From Maricaulis sp965228215 (lineage in GTDB: Bacteria > Pseudomonadota > Alphaproteobacteria > Caulobacterales > Maricaulaceae): DNA of 64,000 nt. The notes under the pieces are model-generated. The model ran no database searches. It was not told where the DNA came from and saw nothing but the letters and a program-made list of their open reading frames with translations. Location of the stretch: NCBI GenBank assembly GCA_965228215.1, contig OZ245800.1, positions 682,001 through 746,000 on the forward strand. Reading direction: 5' to 3'. This document shows positions 23,967 through 32,490 of this stretch, piece after piece (position 1 is the stretch's first letter; every line of letters begins with the position of its first letter). A program made the translations under genes and the position numbers.

Positions 23967-24018
23967 AAAAAAATCGGTGGCGCGAACGGCATGTTGACCC
24001 ACAACACGCCGTTCGCGC
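23967..24018 (-). terminator. Long hairpin terminator for the minus-strand secreted protein gene
   Basis: GCGCGAACGGC (23980-23990) pairs perfectly with GCCGTTCGCGC (24008-24018). Inside, TGTTG and CAACA add 5 bp after one A-C mismatch, closing on ACCCA. Read on the minus strand, the stem is followed 6 nt later by seven T (23967-23973). It lies between convergent genes. Confidence 0.7.
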
Positions 24019-24077
24019 TCACCTCCCCCAGGCCCCGTAAGGCCCCAACTCGAATATCGTTTTGAGATGCGTTCCGT

Positions 24078-24650
24078 CTAGTCTTCGGCAGACGCAACGC
24101 GGTTGATGAAGATCGGGCCAAACTGGATGGTCTGGCGGCCATAACCCATGTTTGCGCCGAACACGACGTCATCGGCGTCGAAATCCCGGCCGGCCACACC
24201 GCGGACCGTGTAGTACTGGCCTTCCTCGGTGGGACGGATGTTCTCGCTGAAAATATTGTCGTAGGGCTCGCTGGTGCGCACGAGCTGGAGATCGATATTT
24301 CCGGTTCCCAGCGTATTGATCGGGTCTTCGGCGCGGATCCAGATACGCAGCTCGACCGTGTCGCCCTCGCTGATGTCGCGGACCAGCGGTACCGTCACGC
24401 GCGAGCGCCAGACTTCGTCGATACGGCGACGCATCGTGACTTCAAGCGCAGCACCGCCAGGCGCCGTCGGGGATTCCACAATACTGCGGCGCAGGCCGCG
24501 GCCCTCGGTATCCCAACGCACGGAGAACTGGTCATTGAGCGGCTGCACGGCACTTGCTGCACCGGCGCCGGCCATGGCCAGGCTCGTTCCGATCAAAACC
24601 GCAGCGAGGCTCGCCGCAAAAGCATGCAATCCTGTTTGCTTCTTCGTCAT
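24078..24650 (-). CDS. Secreted protein with carbohydrate-binding-module-like beta sandwich
   Basis: 190-aa exported protein of unknown function. A Sec signal peptide ends near residue 33 (AMAGAGAASA). The rest resembles the galactose-binding-like jelly roll of CBM4/9-type modules: LEVTMRRRIDEVWRSRVTVPLVRDISEGDTVELRIWIRAE-like strand order with the W/P-rich VWR...VPL pattern, then QYYTVRGVAG and VVFGANMGYGRQTIQFGPIFI. Such modules usually accompany glycosidases; here it stands alone. GGGGAGG lies 8 nt before the ATG. A hairpin terminator lies downstream. Confidence 0.65.
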   Translation of the reverse strand: MTKKQTGLHAFAASLAAVLIGTSLAMAGAGAASAVQPLNDQFSVRWDTEGRGLRRSIVESPTAPGGAALEVTMRRRIDEVWRSRVTVPLVRDISEGDTVELRIWIRAEDPINTLGTGNIDLQLVRTSEPYDNIFSENIRPTEEGQYYTVRGVAGRDFDADDVVFGANMGYGRQTIQFGPIFINRVASAED

Positions 24651-24869
24651 CGCTCTGACCTCCCCGATCCAACATGAATGACAACGTTGCCATTTTGCCC
24701 CGCTTTTCCCCCGGTTTCAATCGCTGAAATGCAATGGCCGGCAAATTCGCGGTGGCGCGGAACGGTGTCGCGGCCAGGCCAGACACATCTTTGCGGGCCT
24801 ACAGCGCATTTACGAACATCAGGTCACGGCGTCTGGCCGGCCTGGGGGTTCAGATTTCTTTGAGAGAAA

Positions 24870-24946
24870 TGGCGCACCGGGGAAGATTCGAACTCCCGAC
24901 CCCCAGATTCGTAGTCTGGTGCTCTATCCAGCTGAGCTACCGGTGC
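24870..24946 (-). tRNA. tRNA-Arg (anticodon ACG)
   Basis: 77-nt cloverleaf on the minus strand. The acceptor pairs GCACCGG with CCGGTGC, followed by discriminator G and an encoded CCA. The D-arm is GCTC..GAGC, the anticodon stem CCAGA/TCTGG with loop CTACGAA gives ACG, and the T-arm contains GTTCGAATC. The ACG anticodon (A34 read as inosine) decodes CGU/CGC/CGA arginine codons. Confidence 0.97.
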
Positions 24947-25067
24947 AACCGTGTTCCGGGGCGAGCCCCGAAGAGGCGCGGAAACTAGCCGCGACTTATG
25001 TGGTTGGCAAGGGGCTGATTGGGGTAAAAACAGCCGAATTACACCTGCCTGCCCTGCCCCGGCTGGC

Positions 25068-26063
25068 CTAGCTGCCGGCGGCACTCCGACTGGCATGGAC
25101 ACCGCGTGCGACAGCGCGGGCGAGACAATCGGCGGCGAGATTGCCGAGCCGCGCCAGGACAAGGTCGGCGGGCTCGGGCAGATCGCGTTTCGCCGTCGAC
25201 AGCGCGAAGACCACATCACCGTCATAGGGTGTGTGAACCGGACGGATCGCGCGGGCCAGCCCGTCCTGGGCCATGATGGCCAGGCGCTGGGTCTGGGCCG
25301 GTGTGAGGCTCACATCTGTTGCGATACAGGCGATCGTGGTGTTCTCCCGGGCCGCCGGATTGAGCTTGGCGGCGCCCCAGTCCTCGCTGTCGAAGGTGAG
25401 ACCGGCCGGCGGACGGGCGCCGCCGAATTCTCCGTCATGCTCCCAGGGCCAGGCCCAGTAGACATCATCCGCTCCCGGCAGGGTGACCGAACCGAATGGA
25501 TTGACGCAGACAAGGGCGGCGACGCTCATGCCGTCTTCCGTGACGATACTGGCCGAACCGGTCCCGCCGGGATGCGCACCCGCGCGGGCGCCATGCCCTG
25601 CGCCATGGGGGCCGATCTGCATGGAGGTGGCGGCATTGTCCAGCGCGGCACGACCGAGGCGCCGATAGGGCGGATCATCGCCCCAGGCCTTGTCGCCGCC
25701 ATTGGCGAGATCATAGAGGATGGCCGATGGTACGACCGGAGATCGGGGCACGCCCGGCATGTCCATCAGGCCGAACCCCTGCCCGCGCGCTCCGAGAGCG
25801 GCCGCCACACCGTCGGCCGCCGCGAGGCCGTAGGACGACCCGCCGGACAGGACAATCGCATCCACCGCATCGACCAGGGTATGCGAGGCCAGCGCGTCGG
25901 TCTCGCGCGTGCCCGGCCCGCCGCCTCGCACGTCGACCGCGCACACCGCGCGCTCATCGGGCAGGATCACGGTGACGCCGGTCCGGACCGTCGCATCCTC
26001 GGCCTGGCCGACCTTCAAACCTGAAATATCGGTCAGGCTGTTGCTTTCCCCTGGCATTGCCAT
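25068..26063 (-). CDS. P1 family (DmpA-like) self-processing aminopeptidase
   Basis: 331-aa N-terminal-nucleophile hydrolase of MEROPS family S58/P1. Family motifs are visible in order: TDISGLKVGQAED at the N-terminus, GGGPGTRETD, VLSGGSSYGLAAADGV, the glycine-rich GGTGSAS stretch, AALVCVNPFGSV, and the autocleavage site ENTTIACIATD, where the second half begins with the nucleophilic Thr. Members release N-terminal D- or L-residues or beta-amino acids; specificity is not predictable. AGAGG lies 6 nt before the first ATG at 26063. The gene is divergent from the gamma-glutamyltransferase across 65 bp, so the two peptide-degrading genes may share control. Confidence 0.88.
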   Translation of the reverse strand: MAMPGESNSLTDISGLKVGQAEDATVRTGVTVILPDERAVCAVDVRGGGPGTRETDALASHTLVDAVDAIVLSGGSSYGLAAADGVAAALGARGQGFGLMDMPGVPRSPVVPSAILYDLANGGDKAWGDDPPYRRLGRAALDNAATSMQIGPHGAGHGARAGAHPGGTGSASIVTEDGMSVAALVCVNPFGSVTLPGADDVYWAWPWEHDGEFGGARPPAGLTFDSEDWGAAKLNPAARENTTIACIATDVSLTPAQTQRLAIMAQDGLARAIRPVHTPYDGDVVFALSTAKRDLPEPADLVLARLGNLAADCLARAVARGVHASRSAAGS

Positions 26064-26128
26064 ATTCGGCCTCTTATTTCGGAAAGGTTCGCGCTATCGT
26101 GCCCGGACTTCGATGAGGGGCAAGTCTG

Positions 26129-27886
26129 ATGATCCGTATTTTGCTGTCCGCAACCGCGCTGGCAAGCTCGCTGACGCTTTCCGCCTGCAGCAATGAGCCC
26201 GAAATCACCGATCCGCAGGTGACGGAGCCGGTCGTCGCCGAAACCGAACCGGCCGCGGCCGAAGCGCACCCGGCCATGGTGGCGGCCGCCAATCCGCACG
26301 CCGTGGAAGCCGGGCTGGACATCCTGCGCGCCGGCGGAGATGCCATCGATGCGGCCATCGCCGTGCAGAGCGTATTGGGCCTGGTGGAACCGCAAAGCTC
26401 GGGTCTCGGCGGCGGTGCCTTCCTGCTCTATTTCGACGCCCAGACCGGCGATCTCACCGTCTATGACGGCCGCGAGACGGCCCCCGCCGCTGCCGGACCG
26501 GATCTCTTCCTGGATGAGAACGGCCAGCCGCGCAGCTTCTTCCAGTCGATCTTCTCGGGCCATTCCATCGGTGTGCCCGGCGCGGTGGCCATGCTGGCCC
26601 GCGCCCACGAGGATCACGGCCTGCTGGACTGGGCCCGCGGTTTCGACAGCGCGATCGACCTCGCCGAAAACGGCTTCGAGGTCTCGCCGCGCCTTCACAA
26701 TTTCATCGTCCGCGTCTCGCCCCGCACCCCGCTGGATGAATGGCCCGCCTCGCGCGACTATTTCTTCCTGGATGACGGCAGCCCGCTGTCGATCGGCCAT
26801 CTCCTGCGCAATCCGGCCTATGCGGACAGTGCGCGGGCCATGGCCGCCGATTATCGTGCGCTCTACGAGGGCCCGCTGGCCGAGGCGATCATCGACGCCG
26901 TCCGCGACGAACCCATTCCCGGTACGCTGACGCTTGAAGATCTGGCGAATTACGAACCGGAAGTGCGCGAACCGCTCTGCCGGCCCTACCGGACCTATCT
27001 GGTCTGCGGCGCACCGCCGCCGGCATCCGGGGGCACGAGCGTGAACCAGATCCTCGGCCATCTGGAAGCCTATGACATGTCCGCCACCGGACCGGACACG
27101 GTCGAGGGCTGGCGGCGTTTCATCGAGGCCAGCCGCCTCGCCTATGCCGATCGCGATGCCTATATCGCCGACCCGGCTTTCACCACGGTACCGGTCGAAG
27201 GTTTGCTCGCGGATGATTATCTCGCGGCCCGCGGTGCGATGATTGATCGTGATACGGCCATCCCCAGCGTCACCGCGGGAACGCCGGCCGGAATCGCCGC
27301 GCCCGGTGCTGACGCGACACCGGATTCGCCCGGAACCAGCCATTTCGTGATTGTCGACAATGACGGCGACGTCGTCTCCATGACCACGACGGTCGAGAGT
27401 GTGTTCGGCAGCCATCGCATGGCCGGCGGCTTCTTCCTGAACAACCAGCTCACGGATTTCTCGCGCACGCCGCTGGATGCTGAAGGCCGGCTCGTGCCCA
27501 ACGCACCGGATGGCGGCAAGCGGCCGCGCTCGTCCATGTCGCCGACCATCGTTTTCGACGAGGACGGTAATTTCGTGCTGGCGACGGGCTCGCCGGGCGG
27601 GTCCTCGATCATCGCCTACACGGCCAAGACGCTGGTGGGCATGCTGGACTGGGGGCTGACGCCGCAGGAAGCCATCGAACTGCCCAATGTGGTCGCGCGC
27701 AATGACGTGGTCCGCATCGAACAGGGCATGGACCCGGCCTTGGTCGAGGCCCTGGCCGGCATGGGTTTCACCATTGACGCCAATCGCGGCGAGAATTCCG
27801 GCCTCCACATCGTGCGCATGCAGGCGGACGGCACGCTGATCGGCGGCGCGGATCCGCGTCGCGAAGGGATTGTCGGCGAACCCTAG
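26129..27886 (+). CDS. ggt: Gamma-glutamyltransferase / glutathione hydrolase (lipoprotein form)
   Basis: 585-aa Ntn hydrolase that cleaves the gamma-glutamyl bond of glutathione and related peptides. A lipoprotein signal (LSAC near residue 20) and an acidic/Pro linker replace the usual Sec signal, so it is probably membrane-tethered in the periplasm. The large-subunit start AAAHPAM...ANPHAVEAGLDILRAGG and SSGLGGGAF are standard. Autoprocessing occurs before the catalytic Thr403 in GTSHFVIVD. The small subunit has NNQLTDFS and the oxyanion GSPGGSSII. RBS GAGGGGC precedes the ATG. Divergent from the P1 peptidase gene. Confidence 0.92.
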   Translation: MIRILLSATALASSLTLSACSNEPEITDPQVTEPVVAETEPAAAEAHPAMVAAANPHAVEAGLDILRAGGDAIDAAIAVQSVLGLVEPQSSGLGGGAFLLYFDAQTGDLTVYDGRETAPAAAGPDLFLDENGQPRSFFQSIFSGHSIGVPGAVAMLARAHEDHGLLDWARGFDSAIDLAENGFEVSPRLHNFIVRVSPRTPLDEWPASRDYFFLDDGSPLSIGHLLRNPAYADSARAMAADYRALYEGPLAEAIIDAVRDEPIPGTLTLEDLANYEPEVREPLCRPYRTYLVCGAPPPASGGTSVNQILGHLEAYDMSATGPDTVEGWRRFIEASRLAYADRDAYIADPAFTTVPVEGLLADDYLAARGAMIDRDTAIPSVTAGTPAGIAAPGADATPDSPGTSHFVIVDNDGDVVSMTTTVESVFGSHRMAGGFFLNNQLTDFSRTPLDAEGRLVPNAPDGGKRPRSSMSPTIVFDEDGNFVLATGSPGGSSIIAYTAKTLVGMLDWGLTPQEAIELPNVVARNDVVRIEQGMDPALVEALAGMGFTIDANRGENSGLHIVRMQADGTLIGGADPRREGIVGEP

Positions 27887-27994
27887 GCCGCAGACGCCGC
27901 AAACATGGAATTCTGACGAAGGCGAGGCAATCTCGTTCATGTTGGCGTCATCGAAAACGCGATACACACCGCCCGATTGCGAGAGACGTTAGCT

Positions 27995-28009
27995 CAACCT
28001 TTCAGGTTG
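27995..28009 (+). repeat. Leader hairpin CAACCT-TTC-AGGTTG
   Basis: Perfect 6-bp inverted repeat with a 3-nt loop lies 4 nt upstream of the ribosome site GAAGGGGG (28013-28020) of the small secreted protein gene. It may stabilise the mRNA 5' end or be an operator. Confidence 0.4.
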
Positions 28010-28025
28010 TTAGAAGGGGGAATTC

Positions 28026-28460
28026 ATGTTCAAGAACTCAGTACTCGCAGGCGCTCTGGCTGCGCTGGCCATGTCTGGTGCGGCAACCGCCCAGGACTGG
28101 ACACTGTCGCCGAACTTCGGCTCAACCTCGCTGAATATCGGCTTTTTGCCCGATCCCTACGAAGTCCAGGTCGTCGCGGGCGGCTCCATTGACGCCTCAT
28201 CCTTCGGATGTGCGGGAAATATCTCCAATGCGCCGGATTTTCGCCTGTTCTGGGAGGGCACTGGCCTGACTATCGGTGCCACGTCCAGTGCCGATACGAC
28301 TCTCGTCGTAAATGGCCCGGACGGCGAATGGTATTGCGTTGATGATGTGAATGGACTCAACCCGGCCATCCGCTTCCAGGATGGCGGCCAGTACGACATC
28401 TGGATCGGTACCTATAATGGCGGTACGGCCAACGCGACGCTCTACTTCACAGAATTCTAA
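28026..28460 (+). CDS. Small secreted beta-sandwich protein
   Basis: 144-aa exported protein with a clear signal peptide (MFKNSVLAGALAALAMSGAATAQ). The mature ~120 residues hold two Cys (SSFGCAGNIS and EWYCVDDVN) that could form a disulfide, and a repeated pattern of DTTLVVNGPDGEWYC and YDIWIGTY. I recall this DTTLVVNGPDG...W.GTY domain as a stand-alone periplasmic protein and as a tail on secreted alphaproteobacterial proteins, but its function is not known to me. Very strong RBS GAAGGGGG lies 5 nt before the ATG and an efficient terminator follows, suggesting high expression from its own promoter. Confidence 0.75.
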   Translation: MFKNSVLAGALAALAMSGAATAQDWTLSPNFGSTSLNIGFLPDPYEVQVVAGGSIDASSFGCAGNISNAPDFRLFWEGTGLTIGATSSADTTLVVNGPDGEWYCVDDVNGLNPAIRFQDGGQYDIWIGTYNGGTANATLYFTEF

Positions 28461-28484
28461 GAGCGAATATGAACTAGAACTGGA

Positions 28485-28516
28485 AAGGCCCGCCGAAACC
28501 GGCGGGCCTTTTTTTG
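28485..28516. terminator. Bidirectional terminator
   Basis: A 12-bp stem AAAGGCCCGCCG/CGGCGGGCCTTT with loop AAAC is followed by a T-run on the plus strand. Its minus-strand side also ends in TTT, so it probably serves the convergent aldolase gene as well. Confidence 0.92.
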
Positions 28517-28537
28517 TTCGGGTCGCGAAGATTGGCC

Positions 28538-29575
28538 CTAGGCCAATTCCTTCTCCATGCTCTCCTCCCACTCGCCGAGAGCGGCCAGGCCGTTCATCTT
28601 GGCGCGGTGGTTGAAGGCTGCCTGGCCGGCAGCGATGTTTTCGGACTTGCCGCCCCAGGCGCTCAGCGGCGCGGCCTGCAGGGCGCGACCATAGGAGAAG
28701 GTCAGCGGCCAGGGCAGGTCGTAGGAGGCGTTCATGGCGTTGAGGTGAGCCGTGGCTTCCTCATCCGTCTGGCCGCCCGACAGGAAGGCGATGCCCGGAA
28801 CAGCGGCCGGCACGCAATTGGCGAGACACTGGACCGTCATGTCGGCGACTTCCTCGATACCGGCGCGATCGGTGTCCGTCGTTCCGGAGATGACCATGTT
28901 CGGCTTGAGGATCGTGCCTTCCAGAACAACGCCCTGATCGAAGAGTTCGCGATAGAGCGATTTCAGAGAGAACTCGGTGACCTCATAGCAGCGCTCGATC
29001 GAATGATCGCCATCCATGATGACTTCCGGCTCGACGATCGGAACGATATTGGCTTCCTGGCAAAGGGCCGCGTAGCGCGCCAGGGCGTGCATGTTGGTAT
29101 TGATGCAATACTGCGACGGCACGCTGTCATCACCGCCTTGGCCGATATTGATCACGGCACGCCATTTCGCGAAACGAGCACCCAGCTCGTAGTAGTCGGC
29201 GAGTCGATCACGCAGGCCGTCGAGACCTTCGGTGATCATCTCGCCCTCGGCGCCGGCCAGCGGCTTGGCACCCATGTCCACCTTGATACCCGGGACTGAG
29301 CCGGCGTCCTGGATCAGCTTGACCAGCGGCGTGCCGTCGGCAGCGGTCTGACGGATTGTCTCGTCATAGAGGATCACGCCGGAAATGCGCTCACTCATGG
29401 CCGGCTCGGTGCGGAACAGCATTTCGCGCCAGTCGCGGCGATTGTCCGGCGTGGACTCCAGATTGATGGAGGTGAAACGCTTGCCGATCGTACCGGTGGA
29501 TTCGTCAGCCGCCAGGATGCCCTTGCCCGGGGCGACCATGGCCAGCGCGGTTTCGTTGAGTTGATCCAGATCCAT
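28538..29575 (-). CDS. fba: Fructose-bisphosphate aldolase, class I
   Basis: Cleaves or forms fructose 1,6-bisphosphate by Schiff-base chemistry. The 345-aa product is of the eukaryote-like class I type, not the DhnA type: it has GKGILAADESTGTIGKRF near the N-terminus, EPEVIMDGDHSIERC, the Schiff-base lysine in LEGTILKPNMV, and FLSGGQTDEEATAHLNAMN. Two adjacent ATGs occur; the second (29575) sits 6 nt from GGGGA and is preferred, the first is 29578. It lies 210 bp downstream of pgk on the same strand, so it may have its own promoter. Convergent terminator at 28485-28516. Confidence 0.93.
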   Translation of the reverse strand: MDLDQLNETALAMVAPGKGILAADESTGTIGKRFTSINLESTPDNRRDWREMLFRTEPAMSERISGVILYDETIRQTAADGTPLVKLIQDAGSVPGIKVDMGAKPLAGAEGEMITEGLDGLRDRLADYYELGARFAKWRAVINIGQGGDDSVPSQYCINTNMHALARYAALCQEANIVPIVEPEVIMDGDHSIERCYEVTEFSLKSLYRELFDQGVVLEGTILKPNMVISGTTDTDRAGIEEVADMTVQCLANCVPAAVPGIAFLSGGQTDEEATAHLNAMNASYDLPWPLTFSYGRALQAAPLSAWGGKSENIAAGQAAFNHRAKMNGLAALGEWEESMEKELA

Positions 29576-29785
29576 CATCTATCCCCAGCTTTTCGTCCTG
29601 CTGTCTGGCGAGCATTCTGCCTGCTTGCCGTGATTACTGTTTGCGGGCCTGTTTTAACCGTGCCCGGTGAATTTCCCAAGGAGCAATCCGTTGATTGTGG
29701 GCCGTATGACCCTCGCCGGACAGCTCCGCAATGTTAACGATAACACCCGCCTGATACCAAGCGATCCGAACCCTGACAAGCCGGA

Positions 29786-30997
29786 TCAGACCAGTTCAGG
29801 CTTTCCCTCCGTGAGCACGTCCACTCCCGGCAGGACCTTGCCTTCCATCCATTCGAGGAAAGCCCCACCCGCCGTGGAGATGAAGGTGAGATCTTCAGCG
29901 ACCCCCGCCATGTTCATCGCAGCCACGGTGTCGCCGCCACCGGCCACGGCAACAAGCTCGCCCTTGCCGGCCATCTCGGCGGCCTGCTGCGCCGCTGCAA
30001 CGGTGGCTGTTTCAAAGGGCGGCGTCTCGAAGGCGCCGAGCGGACCATTCCAGATCAGCGTCTTCGCATCGTTCATGGCCTGCGACAGGGCGACAATCGT
30101 GGCCGGCCCGCAATCGAGGATCATCTCGTCGGCCTGCACGTCATTCACGGCGGCGAGACGGGTGATCGGGTTCGGCTTGAACTCGGTGGCGAGGACGACA
30201 TCGGTCGGCAGCATCAGCTTGCATCCGCTCTCCTCGGCGGTGGCGAGGATGAGGCGCGCGGTGTCGGCCATCTCCTTCTCGCACAGGCTGGCACCGATCT
30301 CGACGCCCTGGGCGAAGAGCAGCGTATTGGCCATGCCTCCGCCCACGAAGAGCATGTCGACCTTTTTCACCAGGTTCTGGAGCAGATCCAGCTTGGTCGA
30401 GACTTTCGCCCCGCCGACCAGCGCGATGACCGGGCGTTCCGGTGCTTCCAGCGCGGCGACGAGATGGTCGATTTCACGCTGCATAGCCAGACCGGCATAG
30501 GCCGGCAGGCGGCGGGCGACACCTTCCGTGGACGCGTGTGCGCGGTGCGCGGCCGAAAAGGCGTCATTGACGTAGATATCGCCTAGGCGCGCCAGATCGT
30601 CGGCGAAACCGGGGTCATTCTTCTCTTCACCCGGTTCGAAACGCGTGTTCTGCAGCAGGAGGATGTCGCCATCCTGCATGTCCGCGACGGCGGAGGCCGC
30701 GTCATCCCCGGCCGTGTCATCGATGAAACCAAGCTCGACACCCATGAGATCGGCCAGGGGCTGGCAGACCGGTTCCAGCGACATCTCCTCGACGCGCTGA
30801 CCTTTCGGGCGACCGAAATGCGCCATCAGGATCACGCGGGCGCCGCGCTCGACCAGAAAGTCGATGGTCGGCAGAGCGGCCTCGAGACGGGTCGTGTCGG
30901 TGACCTGCCCGTCCTTCATCGGAACGTTGAAATCAACACGCACGAGGACGCGCTTGCCGGCGATCTCTGCATCCTGGATACGGCGGATATCGGTCAT
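29786..30997 (-). CDS. pgk: Phosphoglycerate kinase
   Basis: Glycolytic/gluconeogenic kinase interconverting 1,3-bisphosphoglycerate + ADP and 3-phosphoglycerate + ATP. The 403-aa length is standard. Motifs: VLVRVDFNVPMKDG, the substrate-binding HFGRPKG, LLLQNTRFEPGEEKN, VNDAFSAAHRAHAS, the hinge VGGAKVSTKLDLLQNL, WNGPLGAFE, and the nucleotide-binding GGGDTVAA near the C-terminus. GGAG lies 6 nt before the ATG. It follows gap by 25 bp, forming a gap-pgk operon as in many alphaproteobacteria. Confidence 0.97.
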   Translation of the reverse strand: MTDIRRIQDAEIAGKRVLVRVDFNVPMKDGQVTDTTRLEAALPTIDFLVERGARVILMAHFGRPKGQRVEEMSLEPVCQPLADLMGVELGFIDDTAGDDAASAVADMQDGDILLLQNTRFEPGEEKNDPGFADDLARLGDIYVNDAFSAAHRAHASTEGVARRLPAYAGLAMQREIDHLVAALEAPERPVIALVGGAKVSTKLDLLQNLVKKVDMLFVGGGMANTLLFAQGVEIGASLCEKEMADTARLILATAEESGCKLMLPTDVVLATEFKPNPITRLAAVNDVQADEMILDCGPATIVALSQAMNDAKTLIWNGPLGAFETPPFETATVAAAQQAAEMAGKGELVAVAGGGDTVAAMNMAGVAEDLTFISTAGGAFLEWMEGKVLPGVDVLTEGKPELV

Positions 30998-31022
30998 GGC
31001 GCGTGCTCCTCGGATCCGGCGC

Positions 31023-32033
31023 TTACAGGAATTTGCCCATCGCGGCCGTGGTATCGATCATGCGGCAGGCAAAGCCCCACTCATTGTCGTACCAGGTCAT
31101 GACGCGGGCCAGGCGCTCGTCGATCACCTTGATCTTGTCGATGGCGACGATCGAGGAACGGCTGTCGTGATTATAGTCGATGGAGACGAGCGGAATGCTG
31201 TCATACCCCAGCACGCCCTTCATCGGACCGTCGGCAGCAGCCTTTACGGCCTCAGCGAGCTCTTCCGCGGTCGTCGCACGGCCCGGCGTGAAGACCAGGT
31301 CGATCAGCGAGACATTCGGCGTCGGGACGCGCACGGCAGCGCCATCCAGCTTGCCGACCAGTTCCGGCAGGACGAGGCCGACGGCCTTGGCAGCACCGGT
31401 CGAGGTCGGAACCATCGACATGGCAGCTGCGCGGGCGCGGTGCAGGTCCTTGTGATTGCGGTCCAGGGTCGGCTGGTCACCCGTATAGGCGTGGATCGTG
31501 GTCATATGACCCCGCTCGATGCCAACGGCGTCATTGAGAACCTTGGCGACCGGGGCAAGACCATTCGTCGTGCACGAGGCATTGGAGACAATGATGTCTT
31601 CCGCGGTCAACGCGTCATGGTTCACACCGTAGACGATGGTCTTGTCGGCATTCTTGGCCGGCGCAGAACAGAGTACGCGTTTGGCGCCAGACTCGATGTG
31701 CGCCATCGAGCCTTCCTTGGAATTGAACTTGCCGGTGCATTCGAGAACGATGTCGATGCCCAGATCTTTCCACGGCAGTTTGGACGGGTCGCGGTTGGAG
31801 ACTTTCTGGATCTTGCCGAAACCGGCATCGATCCAGTCATCACCGACCTTGATTTCGCCGGGATAGCGGCCATGAACACTGTCATAGGTCAGGAGGTGGG
31901 CATTGGTCTCCGGCGTGGAACTGTCATTGATCGCGACGATCTCGACCTCGTCCCAGCGCTTGTTTTCCAGGACAGCCCGCAGGGCCAGACGGCCGATACG
32001 GCCAAAACCGGTGATCGCAACGCGAAGGGCCAT
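31023..32033 (-). CDS. gap: Glyceraldehyde-3-phosphate dehydrogenase, type I
   Basis: Phosphorylating GAPDH, 336 aa. N-terminal Rossmann motif MALRVAITGFGRIGRLALRA, IND at the adenine-ribose position typical of NAD-dependent forms, catalytic cysteine in SNASCTTN, and the S-loop with TVPTPNVSLIDLV-like sequence and WYDNEWGF near the end. The start at 32033 is chosen because GGAG is 7 nt upstream; the ATG at 32039 overlaps the ribosome site. First gene of a minus-strand gap-pgk(-fba) group. Its upstream region is shared with the divergent sqdB leader. Confidence 0.97.
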   Translation of the reverse strand: MALRVAITGFGRIGRLALRAVLENKRWDEVEIVAINDSSTPETNAHLLTYDSVHGRYPGEIKVGDDWIDAGFGKIQKVSNRDPSKLPWKDLGIDIVLECTGKFNSKEGSMAHIESGAKRVLCSAPAKNADKTIVYGVNHDALTAEDIIVSNASCTTNGLAPVAKVLNDAVGIERGHMTTIHAYTGDQPTLDRNHKDLHRARAAAMSMVPTSTGAAKAVGLVLPELVGKLDGAAVRVPTPNVSLIDLVFTPGRATTAEELAEAVKAAADGPMKGVLGYDSIPLVSIDYNHDSRSSIVAIDKIKVIDERLARVMTWYDNEWGFACRMIDTTAAMGKFL

Positions 32034-32490
32034 GCCCATTCTCCTTCATGCCAAACCGCGGCACCCCCGGTACCGCACGTCATTTTGGCGCGGATTTAGC
32101 GAGGTTTAACGCCGCCGTCCACACGTGGATGCGCATATCCGCCATGAGAACGAAAATTTTTTGATTTTCTACCGGGCCCGGACGATCAGTCGCGAGGGAT
32201 TTGATCGGTAAAACGAAAATCCACGAAACTCGTAAGTCGCAGAATTTTCTATTATTGGTAACGCTACCGGCTTTTTAATCCCGTTGAAGCCTGCGCCCTG
32301 GTGGCGAAATCTGCCGCGGGCCGCCGTTTACGCAACATAGACATGCCCGTAAGCGGCCCGGCCAAGGATTCGTGTGCAATTCGTATTGCGAACCGGGCAA
32401 TAGGACACAGGTGGAGGGCTTGAAATGCCCGGTCCTGCCTGCGAGAAACACTTCGGGAATAACAGGCACGTCATGGGCAGGCGTAGACTA
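32034..32490. other. 457-bp divergent intergenic region with structured sqdB leader
   Basis: The gap-sqdB spacer holds no convincing gene. Its left half is AT-rich (32145-32280), unlike the rest of the window, and repeats AACGAAAAT at 32149-32157 and 32212-32220. A long imperfect hairpin spans 32318-32359: GGGCCGC pairs with GCGGCCC and, after a 3-nt bulge, TTACG with CGTAA. A second perfect hairpin GCAAT-TCGT-ATTGC lies at 32376-32389. Both lie upstream of sqdB and could form a regulatory 5' leader or encode a small RNA. Confidence 0.45.
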
